Positions 1 through 6,756 of a DNA stretch of 14,921 nucleotides are shown here, in pieces. The position numbers and the translations under genes are program-made. A model generated the notes under the pieces. The model saw only the letters and a program-made list of their open reading frames with translations, was not told the origin of the DNA and made no database searches. Numbering within the stretch: position 1 is the stretch's first letter; each line of letters begins with the position of its first letter. Source of the DNA: Anaerolineae bacterium (GTDB taxonomy: Bacteria > Chloroflexota > Anaerolineae > B4-G1 > DUEL01); contig JAOZPF010000036.1 in the NCBI GenBank assembly GCA_029932895.1, forward strand, positions 1-14,921, read 5' to 3'.

Positions 1-1395
1 GGGCAATTCGGATGAGAACATGACCACGGTCGCTCCTCCCTCGAGCAACTCCCCGATGAGACGATAGATTTCTGCTTTGGCACCGACATCCACTCCCCTG
101 GTGGGCTCGTCAAAGACGAAAACGCGAGCCTGAGAGAGCATCGCCTTGGAGATGACGACCTTTTGCTGGTTGCCGCCGCTTAGTTCGCGAGCGACCTGCG
201 CCGGGCTGTATGTGCGTATACCTAGAGCGCTGATCTGCTGCCTGGCTGCCTCATCCTCGGCACGGGAACGAATCAGGCCGCCCCTTGTCCAACGCTGAAG
301 GCTAGCGAGCGTCATATTCTCCTTGACCGAGAGTGAAAGTATCAGTCCCTCCTCGCGGCGGTCTTTGGGGATGAGTGCCACACCTGCTCGGAGGGCTTGG
401 TGGGGAGAGCGAAAAGCGACACGCTGTCCATCTACCAGGATCTCGCCTTGGGTAGCCGCGCGGTCTCCCACCAGCATCTGTGCCAGTTCGGTCGTGCCGG
501 AACCGATGACTCCGTAGATTCCCAGTATCTCGCCCTGGCGGACGCTGAAGGTGATGTCCTTGATGAGGATGCCGTCGCCCAGCCCACGGACTTGGAATAG
601 TTCCGGGCCGAGCGCGACGTTCTTCTTGGGATACATGTCATCGAGCTGCCGCCCAACCATCAGAGAGACGATCTGGTCGGTGTCCGTTTGCCTCGCGTCC
701 AGTGTCCCCACGTTGCGTCCATCGCGCATCACCGTGATCCGGTCCGCGATCTCAAAGACCTCCTCCATCCGGTGCGAGATGTAAAGAGTGCCGACCCCCT
801 GCTCCTTGAGCCGTTTCAGCAGCTTGAAGAGGTAATGGATTTCGGCGCGAGTCAGCATCGCCGTAGGCTCATCTAGGACAAAGATCGCTGGCTTGTGTAG
901 CAGGGCGCGTGTGATGGTCACCATTTGTCTCTGCCCGACACCGAGTTTGTGCACAGGTGTGTGTACGTCTATGGAGGCCCCCAGTGTGTCCAGGAGCCTG
1001 GCGGCTTCTTCATACATCTGGGGCCAGCGGACGAGGCCCAGCTTGCCGACGGGTTCTGCTCCCAGAAAGATGTTCTGCGCCACATCGAACCGTGGGACCA
1101 GGTTCAGCTCCTGATAGATGCATGCAACCCCGAGCTGTTGCGTCTGCCGTGGTGAACGTATCTTGACTGGCTTCCCTTGTATCCAGATCTCGCCCTCGTC
1201 GCAAGAATACACCCCGGTGAGAACCTTGATCAACGTGGACTTGCCTGCGCCGTTCTCTCCTACGAGTGCATGGATCTCGCCGCGTTCCAGATCAAGGTTG
1301 ACATGGTCCAACGCCCGCACGCCGGGAAAGTCCTTGACGATACCTCGCATATCCAGGACTGGGCCAAGCTCGCTCCGTCGATCGCTTTCACTCAT
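1..1395 (-). CDS. Sugar-type ABC transporter ATP-binding protein, RbsA/MglA family (3' end cut by window)
   Basis: This is the duplicated cytoplasmic ATPase of a CUT2-type (ribose/galactose-like) importer, powering uptake of the ligand caught by the lipoprotein encoded just upstream. The frame is open from ATG 1395 to base 1, 465 codons; the family is about 500 residues, so roughly 35 are missing. The first cassette has Walker A GENGAGKST (residues 46-54), a Q-loop IYQE near 94, signature LGVGQRQ and Walker B FVLDEPT. The second has a degenerate P-loop (GVIGSGTTE), as is usual in this family, then signature LSGGNQQK and FVFDEPTRGVDVGAK. The start is supported by AGGA 8-11 nt upstream. It follows the binding-protein gene by 75 nt containing a stable hairpin. 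The permease gene is expected beyond the left edge. The family call is firm; the substrate is unknown. Confidence 0.93.
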   Translation of the reverse strand, partial: MSESDRRSELGPVLDMRGIVKDFPGVRALDHVNLDLERGEIHALVGENGAGKSTLIKVLTGVYSCDEGEIWIQGKPVKIRSPRQTQQLGVACIYQELNLVPRFDVAQNIFLGAEPVGKLGLVRWPQMYEEAARLLDTLGASIDVHTPVHKLGVGQRQMVTITRALLHKPAIFVLDEPTAMLTRAEIHYLFKLLKRLKEQGVGTLYISHRMEEVFEIADRITVMRDGRNVGTLDARQTDTDQIVSLMVGRQLDDMYPKKNVALGPELFQVRGLGDGILIKDITFSVRQGEILGIYGVIGSGTTELAQMLVGDRAATQGEILVDGQRVAFRSPHQALRAGVALIPKDRREEGLILSLSVKENMTLASLQRWTRGGLIRSRAEDEAARQQISALGIRTYSPAQVARELSGGNQQKVVISKAMLSQARVFVFDEPTRGVDVGAKAEIYRLIGELLEGGATVVMFSSELP

Positions 1396-1419
1396 CGCTT
1401 ATCCTGAGTCAAATTCGAG

Positions 1420-1455
1420 AGGGTCTTCCCCACTTTTAGGGGTGGGGAAGACCCT
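1420..1455 (-). promoter_or_regulatory. Intercistronic mRNA hairpin between binding-protein and ATPase genes
   Basis: A perfect 14-bp inverted repeat (AGGGTCTTCCCCAC at 1420-1433, its complement at 1442-1455) surrounds an 8-base loop. On the minus-strand transcript it lies 15 nt after the binding-protein stop codon and 24 nt before the ATPase start. No U-run follows, so it is not a canonical intrinsic terminator. In binding-protein-dependent operons such hairpins commonly protect the upstream message from 3' exonucleases or attenuate readthrough, giving excess binding protein. That role is inferred here. Confidence 0.75.
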
Positions 1456-1470
1456 GGTGCCGGTGTGCGC

Positions 1471-2436
1471 TTACTCTCCAAATCGCTCGTTATAGATCTC
1501 GGCGGCGTTGCTTGCGTCCACTCCGATAGCCGGGACATATACTGTGCCTGTTTCGACATCCTCCCCGTTCAAGTAGCCGATCAGGATGTCGGCTGCTTTG
1601 GTGCCCATAGCTGCCATGTCCTGTGCCACTGTGAACACGAATGGACCACCAGCCATTATGGATTCGAGCACCTCCTGATCTCCATCAGCTCCGACGACAA
1701 CGATTTCATCCCGTCCTGCCTCTTCGATGGCCTGCGCTGCGCCCACACCCTGACTGTCATAGCTGGCAACCACAGCGTCGATCTCGCCAGCGCCGTACTG
1801 TGTCAGGAGGGCCTCCATCTGTGCCTTTGCTTCGGGTACCTGGTTGGGCCAGCGAGCGGGGAACGGTCCTAGAAGCTCGATGCCGGGATGCTGCTCCATC
1901 TCGCCGTAGAATCCGTCCATCCGGATGTCCACCGGGGCGTAGCCCGGCTCATAGATCACGACGACGGTGCCTTCTTCGCCCACAAAGCGGATGACAGCTT
2001 CAGCCATCAGCCGGCCGATCTGGCCGTTGTCGGATGTGACGTCAGCCAGCACGGTGTCAGCCCCCAAATCCCCGGATACCACCGGGATCCCGGCAGCGAT
2101 GGCGCTGTCTACCGCCCCTTTGATGTCCTGCCAGTTGGCGTCGCCCACAATGATCCCATCGACGCCTTGCTGAACCGCGTTCTCAATGTTTGCCACATGC
2201 TGAGTGACGTCACCTCCCGCCACTGACGGGATGGCTTCGGCCCCCAGAGCTTCCACCTCGGCGATGGCGGATTCGTGCAGGGTGGTCATGGTCCAGTTGT
2301 TGTGCGTGTTCCACGGCAGCGCGATGCGTAGAGTGCCCTCCTCCTCGTTTCCCTTGCAACCAGATAGTAGGACGACGGTCAGCAGTGAAACTGCCACCAG
2401 CGTCGACAATCCTTTCCACAGAGTTTTACCAGACAT
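1471..2436 (-). CDS. Sugar-type ABC transporter substrate-binding lipoprotein (RbsB-like, periplasmic-binding family 4)
   Basis: An exported ligand-capture protein of a CUT2-type importer, 321 residues. The N-terminus is a lipoprotein signal: basic start (MSGKTLWK), hydrophobic core, lipobox LSGC with the lipidated Cys at residue 27. The mature part has the two-lobe RbsB pattern: the GTLRIALPWN strand, NIENAVQQGVDGIIV, AAGIPVVSGD, then DAVVASYDSQGVGAAQAIEEAG and VVGADGDQEVLESI in the second lobe. The ATG at 2436 is chosen because GGAGGG lies 8 nt before it and the signal peptide starts there; an in-frame ATG at 2496 would add 20 polar residues with no function. It sits 138 nt downstream of the dehydrogenase gene and upstream of the ATPase gene. 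The ligand cannot be told from sequence; sugar, polyol or another small polar compound are all possible. Confidence 0.92.
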   Translation of the reverse strand: MSGKTLWKGLSTLVAVSLLTVVLLSGCKGNEEEGTLRIALPWNTHNNWTMTTLHESAIAEVEALGAEAIPSVAGGDVTQHVANIENAVQQGVDGIIVGDANWQDIKGAVDSAIAAGIPVVSGDLGADTVLADVTSDNGQIGRLMAEAVIRFVGEEGTVVVIYEPGYAPVDIRMDGFYGEMEQHPGIELLGPFPARWPNQVPEAKAQMEALLTQYGAGEIDAVVASYDSQGVGAAQAIEEAGRDEIVVVGADGDQEVLESIMAGGPFVFTVAQDMAAMGTKAADILIGYLNGEDVETGTVYVPAIGVDASNAAEIYNERFGE

Positions 2437-2574
2437 CTTTTTTTCCCTCCTCGCTCTTTGATGGGTAGAATGGTTGCTCTTTGTGAAGTGTGTCACCGTG
2501 CATCCTGTTCAGTCTTTCACCTCCTCTTCATTGTTCGGTCCTCCTATCCCTTGCGGTTGGAGCAGGGTTACCTC

Positions 2575-3603
2575 TCAATCTGGTATCAGGACGATCTTTA
2601 GGCCCTGTCTGCTTTCGGCCAGGTCAAACGCGCTTTCCCAGTCGGCTAGCGCGAGTACATGCGAGATGACCGGGCGGAGCTGGATGCGTCCCTGGGCGAC
2701 CGCTCTCAGTCCCCTGTTCCAGCCTCGCCAGTTGGAGCTGAATACGCCGTGGATCTCGAGCTCTTTGATCACAATCTCGTCCAGGTCAACCTCAAAGGGA
2801 TGCCCAAACAACCCTACCTGTGTGTACTTGCCTCCTTTGCGGACCGCGTTTATCCCGGTTCGGAAGGCGGGTGTAGCCCCGGAGCACTCGAACACCACAT
2901 CGGCCCCCAGCCCGTCGGTCAGCTTGTGCACCAGTGACATGACATTTTCCTCTTCTACGTTGACGCAGAAATGGGCACCGAGGCTCTTGGCTAACGCCAG
3001 GCGATCATGATCGGCGCTGGTGCCCGTGATGATGACCTGCCCGCCTTCGGCGAGGGCGCATTGCATCGTCAAGAGGCCGATGGGGCCGGGGCCGGATACC
3101 AAGACCACATCGCCGGCGGTCACGCCTGTGAGCTCGCACACAGCGGAGGCGCATACCGCCAGTGGTTCACTCAGCGCTGCTTCCTCAAAGGAGAGGTTCT
3201 CAGGAAACAGGTGTACATTGGCCGCCTCGACGACAGTGTAGGTGGCAAAGGCTCCATCAGCCGCCCACCCCAGGCCGCGCCGCGTGAGACAGAGGTTGTA
3301 GTAGCCAGTCCTGCAAGCGCGACAGTGCCCACAGGTCTTGTAGACGACCTCCGCGACTACCCGTTGCCCCACTTCCAACCCGGTCACTCCCTCGCCCAGC
3401 TCTGCCACCTCGCCGCTGAATTCATGCCCCAGCACGACGGGCGGGAAACTAGGAAAAGTGTCGTGGCGGATGTGGATGTCGGTGCCGCAGATCCCGCAAG
3501 CTCTGACGCGAATTTTGACCTCGCCGGGACCAGGGCTGGGTTCTGGGACGTCCTTGTATTCCAGAAACCCCTTGCCTGCCTGTGTTTTGACCAGCGCTTT
3601 CAT
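2575..3603 (-). CDS. Zinc-dependent medium-chain alcohol/polyol dehydrogenase
   Basis: A cytoplasmic NAD(P)-dependent oxidoreductase of the threonine/sorbitol dehydrogenase branch of the MDR superfamily, 342 residues, normal length. Catalytic zinc ligands are visible as C39 in GICGTD, H60-E61 in GHEFSG, and E146 in SEPLAV. The structural zinc site is C91, C94, C97 and C105 (CGHCRACRTG...C). The Rossmann loop is GPGPIG at 171-176. The start at 3603 has GGAGG 5 nt upstream and begins the family-typical MKALV; the open frame continues upstream to 3837 but overlaps the small gene before it and lacks domain content. It starts 26 nt after that gene's stop and belongs to the same operon. Given the aminotransferase and importer, it likely interconverts an alcohol and carbonyl intermediate of the imported compound. 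The exact substrate is not recognisable. Confidence 0.92.
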   Translation of the reverse strand: MKALVKTQAGKGFLEYKDVPEPSPGPGEVKIRVRACGICGTDIHIRHDTFPSFPPVVLGHEFSGEVAELGEGVTGLEVGQRVVAEVVYKTCGHCRACRTGYYNLCLTRRGLGWAADGAFATYTVVEAANVHLFPENLSFEEAALSEPLAVCASAVCELTGVTAGDVVLVSGPGPIGLLTMQCALAEGGQVIITGTSADHDRLALAKSLGAHFCVNVEEENVMSLVHKLTDGLGADVVFECSGATPAFRTGINAVRKGGKYTQVGLFGHPFEVDLDEIVIKELEIHGVFSSNWRGWNRGLRAVAQGRIQLRPVISHVLALADWESAFDLAESRQGLKIVLIPD

Positions 3604-3629
3604 ATTGCCTCCCCCAACGGGTCCAAAGG

Positions 3630-4019
3630 CTACTCTCCTTGCTCGGCGTCGAACGTCTCGAAAGCTTTGACCGCGATTTCCAATGCGGTCAAAGCGATGG
3701 GCCAGCCGGCATAGTTTTGCATTTGCATCAAGACCTCGGTGACCTCGTCCTTGGTGGCACCGACTCGCAATGCTCCGCCAATGTGACTTTCGAGTTGGGG
3801 CCATCGCCCCTGTACCGCCAGCGCTGCCACCGTACACAGCTCTCTAATCTTGAGCTCCAACCCTGGTCGGCAGTAATAGGCCCCGAAGCAGTACTTCATC
3901 AGATAATCGACGGCGTCGGGGTTGATGGCGCGGAACTTTTCGCGCCATTCGACTCCGTCCGGGCCAAATATCTCTGTGTGCTTGGCCGTCCCGATCTCGC
4001 GCAGCTTTTCTTCGTCCAT
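3630..4019 (-). CDS. Carboxymuconolactone decarboxylase (CMD/AhpD-like) family protein
   Basis: A 129-residue all-helical protein of the CMD family, resembling the gamma-carboxymuconolactone decarboxylase type rather than peroxidase AhpD. Visible family features are the helix starting LELKIRELCTVAALAVQGRW, the conserved His in ESHIGGALRVGATKDEVTEVL and the MQNYAGWPIALTALE segment. The AhpD CxxC redox pair is absent, so an alkylhydroperoxidase role is unlikely. The start has AGGAG about 9 nt upstream. It lies 61 nt after the aminotransferase gene and 26 nt before the dehydrogenase gene. Members in catabolic operons act on lactones or keto-acids or have unknown roles. No other beta-ketoadipate genes are in the window, so true PcaC activity is not supported. 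Confidence 0.85.
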   Translation of the reverse strand: MDEEKLREIGTAKHTEIFGPDGVEWREKFRAINPDAVDYLMKYCFGAYYCRPGLELKIRELCTVAALAVQGRWPQLESHIGGALRVGATKDEVTEVLMQMQNYAGWPIALTALEIAVKAFETFDAEQGE

Positions 4020-4080
4020 TTCTGTATTCTCCTGGCAGAGTGTGTCTCTGGGTCCGTCCGGTGGGCTGTCGTTTGCTCAC

Positions 4081-5442
4081 TCAGCGGGTCGTTTCCTCGT
4101 CGGCGTATATGAGCAGCTCGTCCAGCAGGTCCAGAGCTTGGTCCAACTCGTCCTCTGTGATAACGAGAGGGGGAGCGAGGATGAAGAAATTCCAGCGTGC
4201 CGCAAACGACACCCCCCTCTTTCGCCCCTCGGCCACAATGCGCGCTATAGCGGGCGAGCTGCCATTGAATGGCGCTAGCGGCGCGCGTGTGGCGCGGTCC
4301 TTGACCAACTCGATGGCGGCGAACAGCCCCTTCCCCCGCACCTCGCCGATGCTGGGATGGTGCTGTTGCATCTCGCGCAGACGGCCTAGCATCCGCTCGC
4401 CGAGCGCCTGGGAGCGCCCAATGAGTCCTTCCTCCTCATAAGCCTCCACCGCTGCCAGGCCCGCCGCACAGGCCAGAGGGTGCCCGAGGTAGGTCAGGCC
4501 GGCAAACAGTGTCCGGTCGTTGAAGAAAGAGGCGATCTCGTTGGAGATAACCACCGCGCCCAGCGGCACGGTGGCAGAGGTCAGCCCCTTGGCAGTGACG
4601 AGGATGTCGGGCTCTACGTCCCAGTGTTGGCTGGCGAACCACTTGCCTGTGCGCCCAAAGCCGGTCATCACTTCGTCGCATATCAAGAGCACGTTGTTAG
4701 CGGTGCAGATCTCGCGCAGCCGCTGCATATACCCATCCGGCGGCACAATGATGCCATTGCTGCCGACGATGGGTTCGACGAGAACCGCGGCTACCTTGTC
4801 CGGCCCCTCTAGGTGAATCAGCTCGTCGATGTGCTCGGCGCAGCGTAGCCCACAGGAGGGGTACTCGAGGCCAAAACTGCAACGATAGCAGTATGCATCT
4901 AGCGCCCGCACGACCCCCGGAATGCCTGGCTCCGCCGCCCATCGACGCGGGTCGCCCGAGAGCGTCATAGCCCCGGCCGAAGCGCCGTGGTATGAGCGGT
5001 AGCGTGTGATGATCTTGTTGCGCCCGGTGAACCATCTGGCGATCTTGAGGGCGTTCTCGTTTGCCTCGGCGCCGCCATTGGTGAAAAAGGTCTTGACCAA
5101 GTTCGGCGGTGTCACCTGTGCCAGTTTCTGGGCTAGGCGGGCGCGGGGGATACTGCCCCACGAACCCTGGATGAAGCAGAGTTGACTCGCCTGCTCCCTG
5201 ATCGCCGCCACGACCTTGGGGTGTTGGTGCCCCAGGTTGTTGCACATTGCCTGAGAGCTAAAGTCCAGATACCGCTGCCCATCCATGTCCCAGAAGGTCG
5301 CTCCCTCCCCTCCGACGACCACCGGCGCTTGGTACTGGCTTTGCACGCACCAGGAGTGCATGACATAATCCCGTTCAAGTTTGCGGATCTCGGCATGCGC
5401 GGACTGGCCCGCGGTGGGAGTGTGGTTGGAATCTGTGGTCAT
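4081..5442 (-). CDS. Class-III PLP-dependent aminotransferase
   Basis: A 453-residue fold-type-I transaminase (omega-amino acid / taurine / GABA-like group). The N-terminal part has WDMDGQRYLDF and NNLGHQHPKV; the cofactor site shows TNGGAEANENA, the Y151-H152-G stacking motif, D256 in CDEVMTGFGRTG and Schiff-base Lys285 in TAKGLTSA. The GLTYLGHPLACAAGLA motif and the small C-terminal domain are complete. An insertion at 185-201 carries four cysteines (C185, C188, C197, C201) that could bind a metal. AGGAGG about 9 nt before ATG 5442 fixes the start. It is the first enzyme gene after the IclR regulator (179-nt gap) and probably removes the amino group from the imported compound or a derivative. 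The donor/acceptor pair is not assignable. Confidence 0.93.
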   Translation of the reverse strand: MTTDSNHTPTAGQSAHAEIRKLERDYVMHSWCVQSQYQAPVVVGGEGATFWDMDGQRYLDFSSQAMCNNLGHQHPKVVAAIREQASQLCFIQGSWGSIPRARLAQKLAQVTPPNLVKTFFTNGGAEANENALKIARWFTGRNKIITRYRSYHGASAGAMTLSGDPRRWAAEPGIPGVVRALDAYCYRCSFGLEYPSCGLRCAEHIDELIHLEGPDKVAAVLVEPIVGSNGIIVPPDGYMQRLREICTANNVLLICDEVMTGFGRTGKWFASQHWDVEPDILVTAKGLTSATVPLGAVVISNEIASFFNDRTLFAGLTYLGHPLACAAGLAAVEAYEEEGLIGRSQALGERMLGRLREMQQHHPSIGEVRGKGLFAAIELVKDRATRAPLAPFNGSSPAIARIVAEGRKRGVSFAARWNFFILAPPLVITEDELDQALDLLDELLIYADEETTR

Positions 5443-5621
5443 TTGCTGCTCCTCCTAGATTAGCGATCCGACTCGTCTCGACAGTCAAGCGGCTGCCCAA
5501 AGAGGGGTGAATAATTGGCTTGTCCGACGGAGGTGGCGCAAGGCTAGAGGCGGTCTCGTTCCTGTGGCGTCACTTCCGTGGCGTGTGAGTATAGATGTTG
5601 CTGGCGCGAGCTCCGATGCGA

Positions 5622-6404
5622 TCAATGTTGTGAAGGATCAACATAGCCCACACGAGCGGAAATCTCGGTTGCAGTGCGCTGCAGCGAGGCGATCATCTCG
5701 GTGGCCATCTCGCCCTCGATGCGTGCTGCCAATCCAGAGACGCTCATGGCGGCGATCACCTCGCCGGTTCGCCCACGAATTGGCACGCCCAGCGCGTGTA
5801 CAAAGCTTTCATATTCGCCCCAGGCCCTGGCGTACCCCTGCTCGCGGATCAGCGCCAGTTCCTTGAGCAACTCGTCACGCGAGGTGATCGTGTTGTCCGA
5901 ATAGCGCTCGAGCTTCTCGGGCAGATGGGCCTTGACGTATTCGGGACCGGCATAGGCCAGAAGGACCTTGCCTGTGGAGGTGCAGTGGGCCGGGAGACGC
6001 GCGGCGAAAGTCCCCCCCGTGTTGAGGATATGCTGCCCCGGGATTTGCTCGATGATGATGATGTGTGCACCGCGCAACACGTCCAGATCCACGGTCTCGT
6101 TCCAGCGGGCTGCCAGCTCGGTCATAAAGGGGAGGGCGACGCGGCGGACATCAGAGTTGCGCAGTGCTGATCCGGCTAAAGCGACTATCTCAAAACTCAA
6201 CCGGTAGAGGTTGGTGCGGCTGTCATGCTCCACCAACCCTTCTTCCTCGAGCGCTGCCAACAAGCGGTGAACGGTGCTCTTGGGCATCTCTATCTTGCGT
6301 GCCAGTTCGCGCACCCCCGCCTCCGGCATGTCTGTTGACAGCACGCGAAGCAGGCGAATGGCCTTGTGCACAGATTTGGACCCCGAACCGGTCGTCTTGC
6401 TCAT
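5622..6404 (-). CDS. IclR-family transcriptional regulator
   Basis: A 260-residue repressor/activator with the family's two parts. The N-terminal winged helix-turn-helix is at about 10-70 (SVHKAIRLLRVL, VRELARKIEMPKSTVHRLLAAL, EEEGLVEHD). The effector-binding domain is at about 80-250 and includes the typical AHCTSTGKVLLA and a late ALGVPIRGRTGEVIAAMSVSG segment. Two in-frame ATGs exist, 6425 and 6404. 6404 is preferred because the purine tract GGGGGGAAGG precedes it and it begins MSKTTGSGSKS just ahead of the HTH. It heads the catabolic operon and is divergent from the penicillin-binding protein gene. The promoter and a palindromic operator are directly upstream, suggesting autoregulation and control of the following enzymes by their substrate or an intermediate. 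Confidence 0.92.
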   Translation of the reverse strand: MSKTTGSGSKSVHKAIRLLRVLSTDMPEAGVRELARKIEMPKSTVHRLLAALEEEGLVEHDSRTNLYRLSFEIVALAGSALRNSDVRRVALPFMTELAARWNETVDLDVLRGAHIIIIEQIPGQHILNTGGTFAARLPAHCTSTGKVLLAYAGPEYVKAHLPEKLERYSDNTITSRDELLKELALIREQGYARAWGEYESFVHALGVPIRGRTGEVIAAMSVSGLAARIEGEMATEMIASLQRTATEISARVGYVDPSQH

Positions 6405-6425
6405 GCCTTCCCCCCTTTCTGTCAT

Positions 6426-6453
6426 TGTCCCAAATTATGGGACACCGTCCCAC
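6426..6453. promoter_or_regulatory. Probable IclR operator: overlapping palindromes
   Basis: TGTCCCA (6426-6432), 5 bases, TGGGACA (6438-6444) form a perfect 7-bp inverted repeat. A third half-site, GTCCCA (6447-6452), makes a second palindrome with the middle one (TGGGAC-3-GTCCCA). The array covers the predicted transcription start of the minus-strand regulator promoter and ends one base from the upstream in-frame ATG. IclR-family proteins bind such short palindromes near their own promoters. Assignment to the neighbouring regulator is inferred from position. Confidence 0.7.
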
Positions 6454-6459
6454 GATTAT

Positions 6460-6488
6460 ATTCTACCACATTTTGACCGGAAAGTCAA
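6460..6488 (-). promoter_or_regulatory. Sigma70-type promoter of the IclR-led operon
   Basis: On the minus strand, TTGACT (6488-6483), a 17-bp spacer and TAGAAT (6465-6460) match the vegetative consensus at 5/6 and 5/6. The predicted start is near 6453, giving a leader of about 50 nt to ATG 6404. The operator array begins at the start site. Confidence 0.75.
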
Positions 6489-6521
6489 TGTTTGGACTGG
6501 TGATCACTTGGACAATTACCC

Positions 6522-6603
6522 TCCCGCGGGTTGTGGCAGGCCGCCTCGAGCCTGCGGGAAGGTCCCAGGCGTGGGGGTTCAGCCCGCGCGGGCCGGCGGG
6601 CTG
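6522..6603. other. Two GC-rich hairpins in the divergent intergenic region
   Basis: Between the two divergent promoters lie an imperfect hairpin at 6522-6559 (inner stem GCAGGC/GCCTGC with an 8-base loop, flanked by TCCCG and CGGGA) and an 8-bp perfect one at 6580-6603 (CAGCCCGC/GCGGGCTG, 8-base loop). Neither predicted transcript covers them and no T-run follows, so they are not terminators of a visible gene. The remaining intergenic DNA (6604-6716) shows no convincing gene. Confidence 0.45.
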
Positions 6604-6716
6604 TGCTAATGTGACATTGTCAGGTTGCCCACATTTTTACTGTGGCCCAGCGCTCTGAAAAAGGGATTTTTGAGGGTGTGGGCGACAACCAGTGGTGAAT
6701 CTTGTGCTCTTGCTCC

Positions 6717-6744
6717 TTGACACCTTCCCCTGCGATGTTATAAT
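6717..6744 (+). promoter_or_regulatory. Consensus sigma70 promoter giving a leaderless PBP mRNA
   Basis: TTGACA (6717-6722), a 16-bp spacer and TATAAT (6739-6744) are exact consensus hexamers. The expected transcription start is about 6750-6752, only 5-7 nt before the ATG at 6757, leaving no room for a ribosome binding site. Confidence 0.8.
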
Positions 6745-6756
6745 CCCCCCGCTGAT

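Noticed and set aside
2437..2496. Upstream ATG of the binding-protein gene
   Set aside because: It would put 20 polar residues before the lipoprotein signal; the ATG at 2436 has a strong ribosome binding site.
2426..2503. 25-codon minus-strand frame overlapping the binding-protein start
   Set aside because: The nearest Shine-Dalgarno is about 16 nt from its ATG and the peptide has no notable features; probably not a leader peptide.
3630..4019. AhpD-type alkylhydroperoxidase
   Set aside because: The CxxC redox motif that defines AhpD activity is absent.
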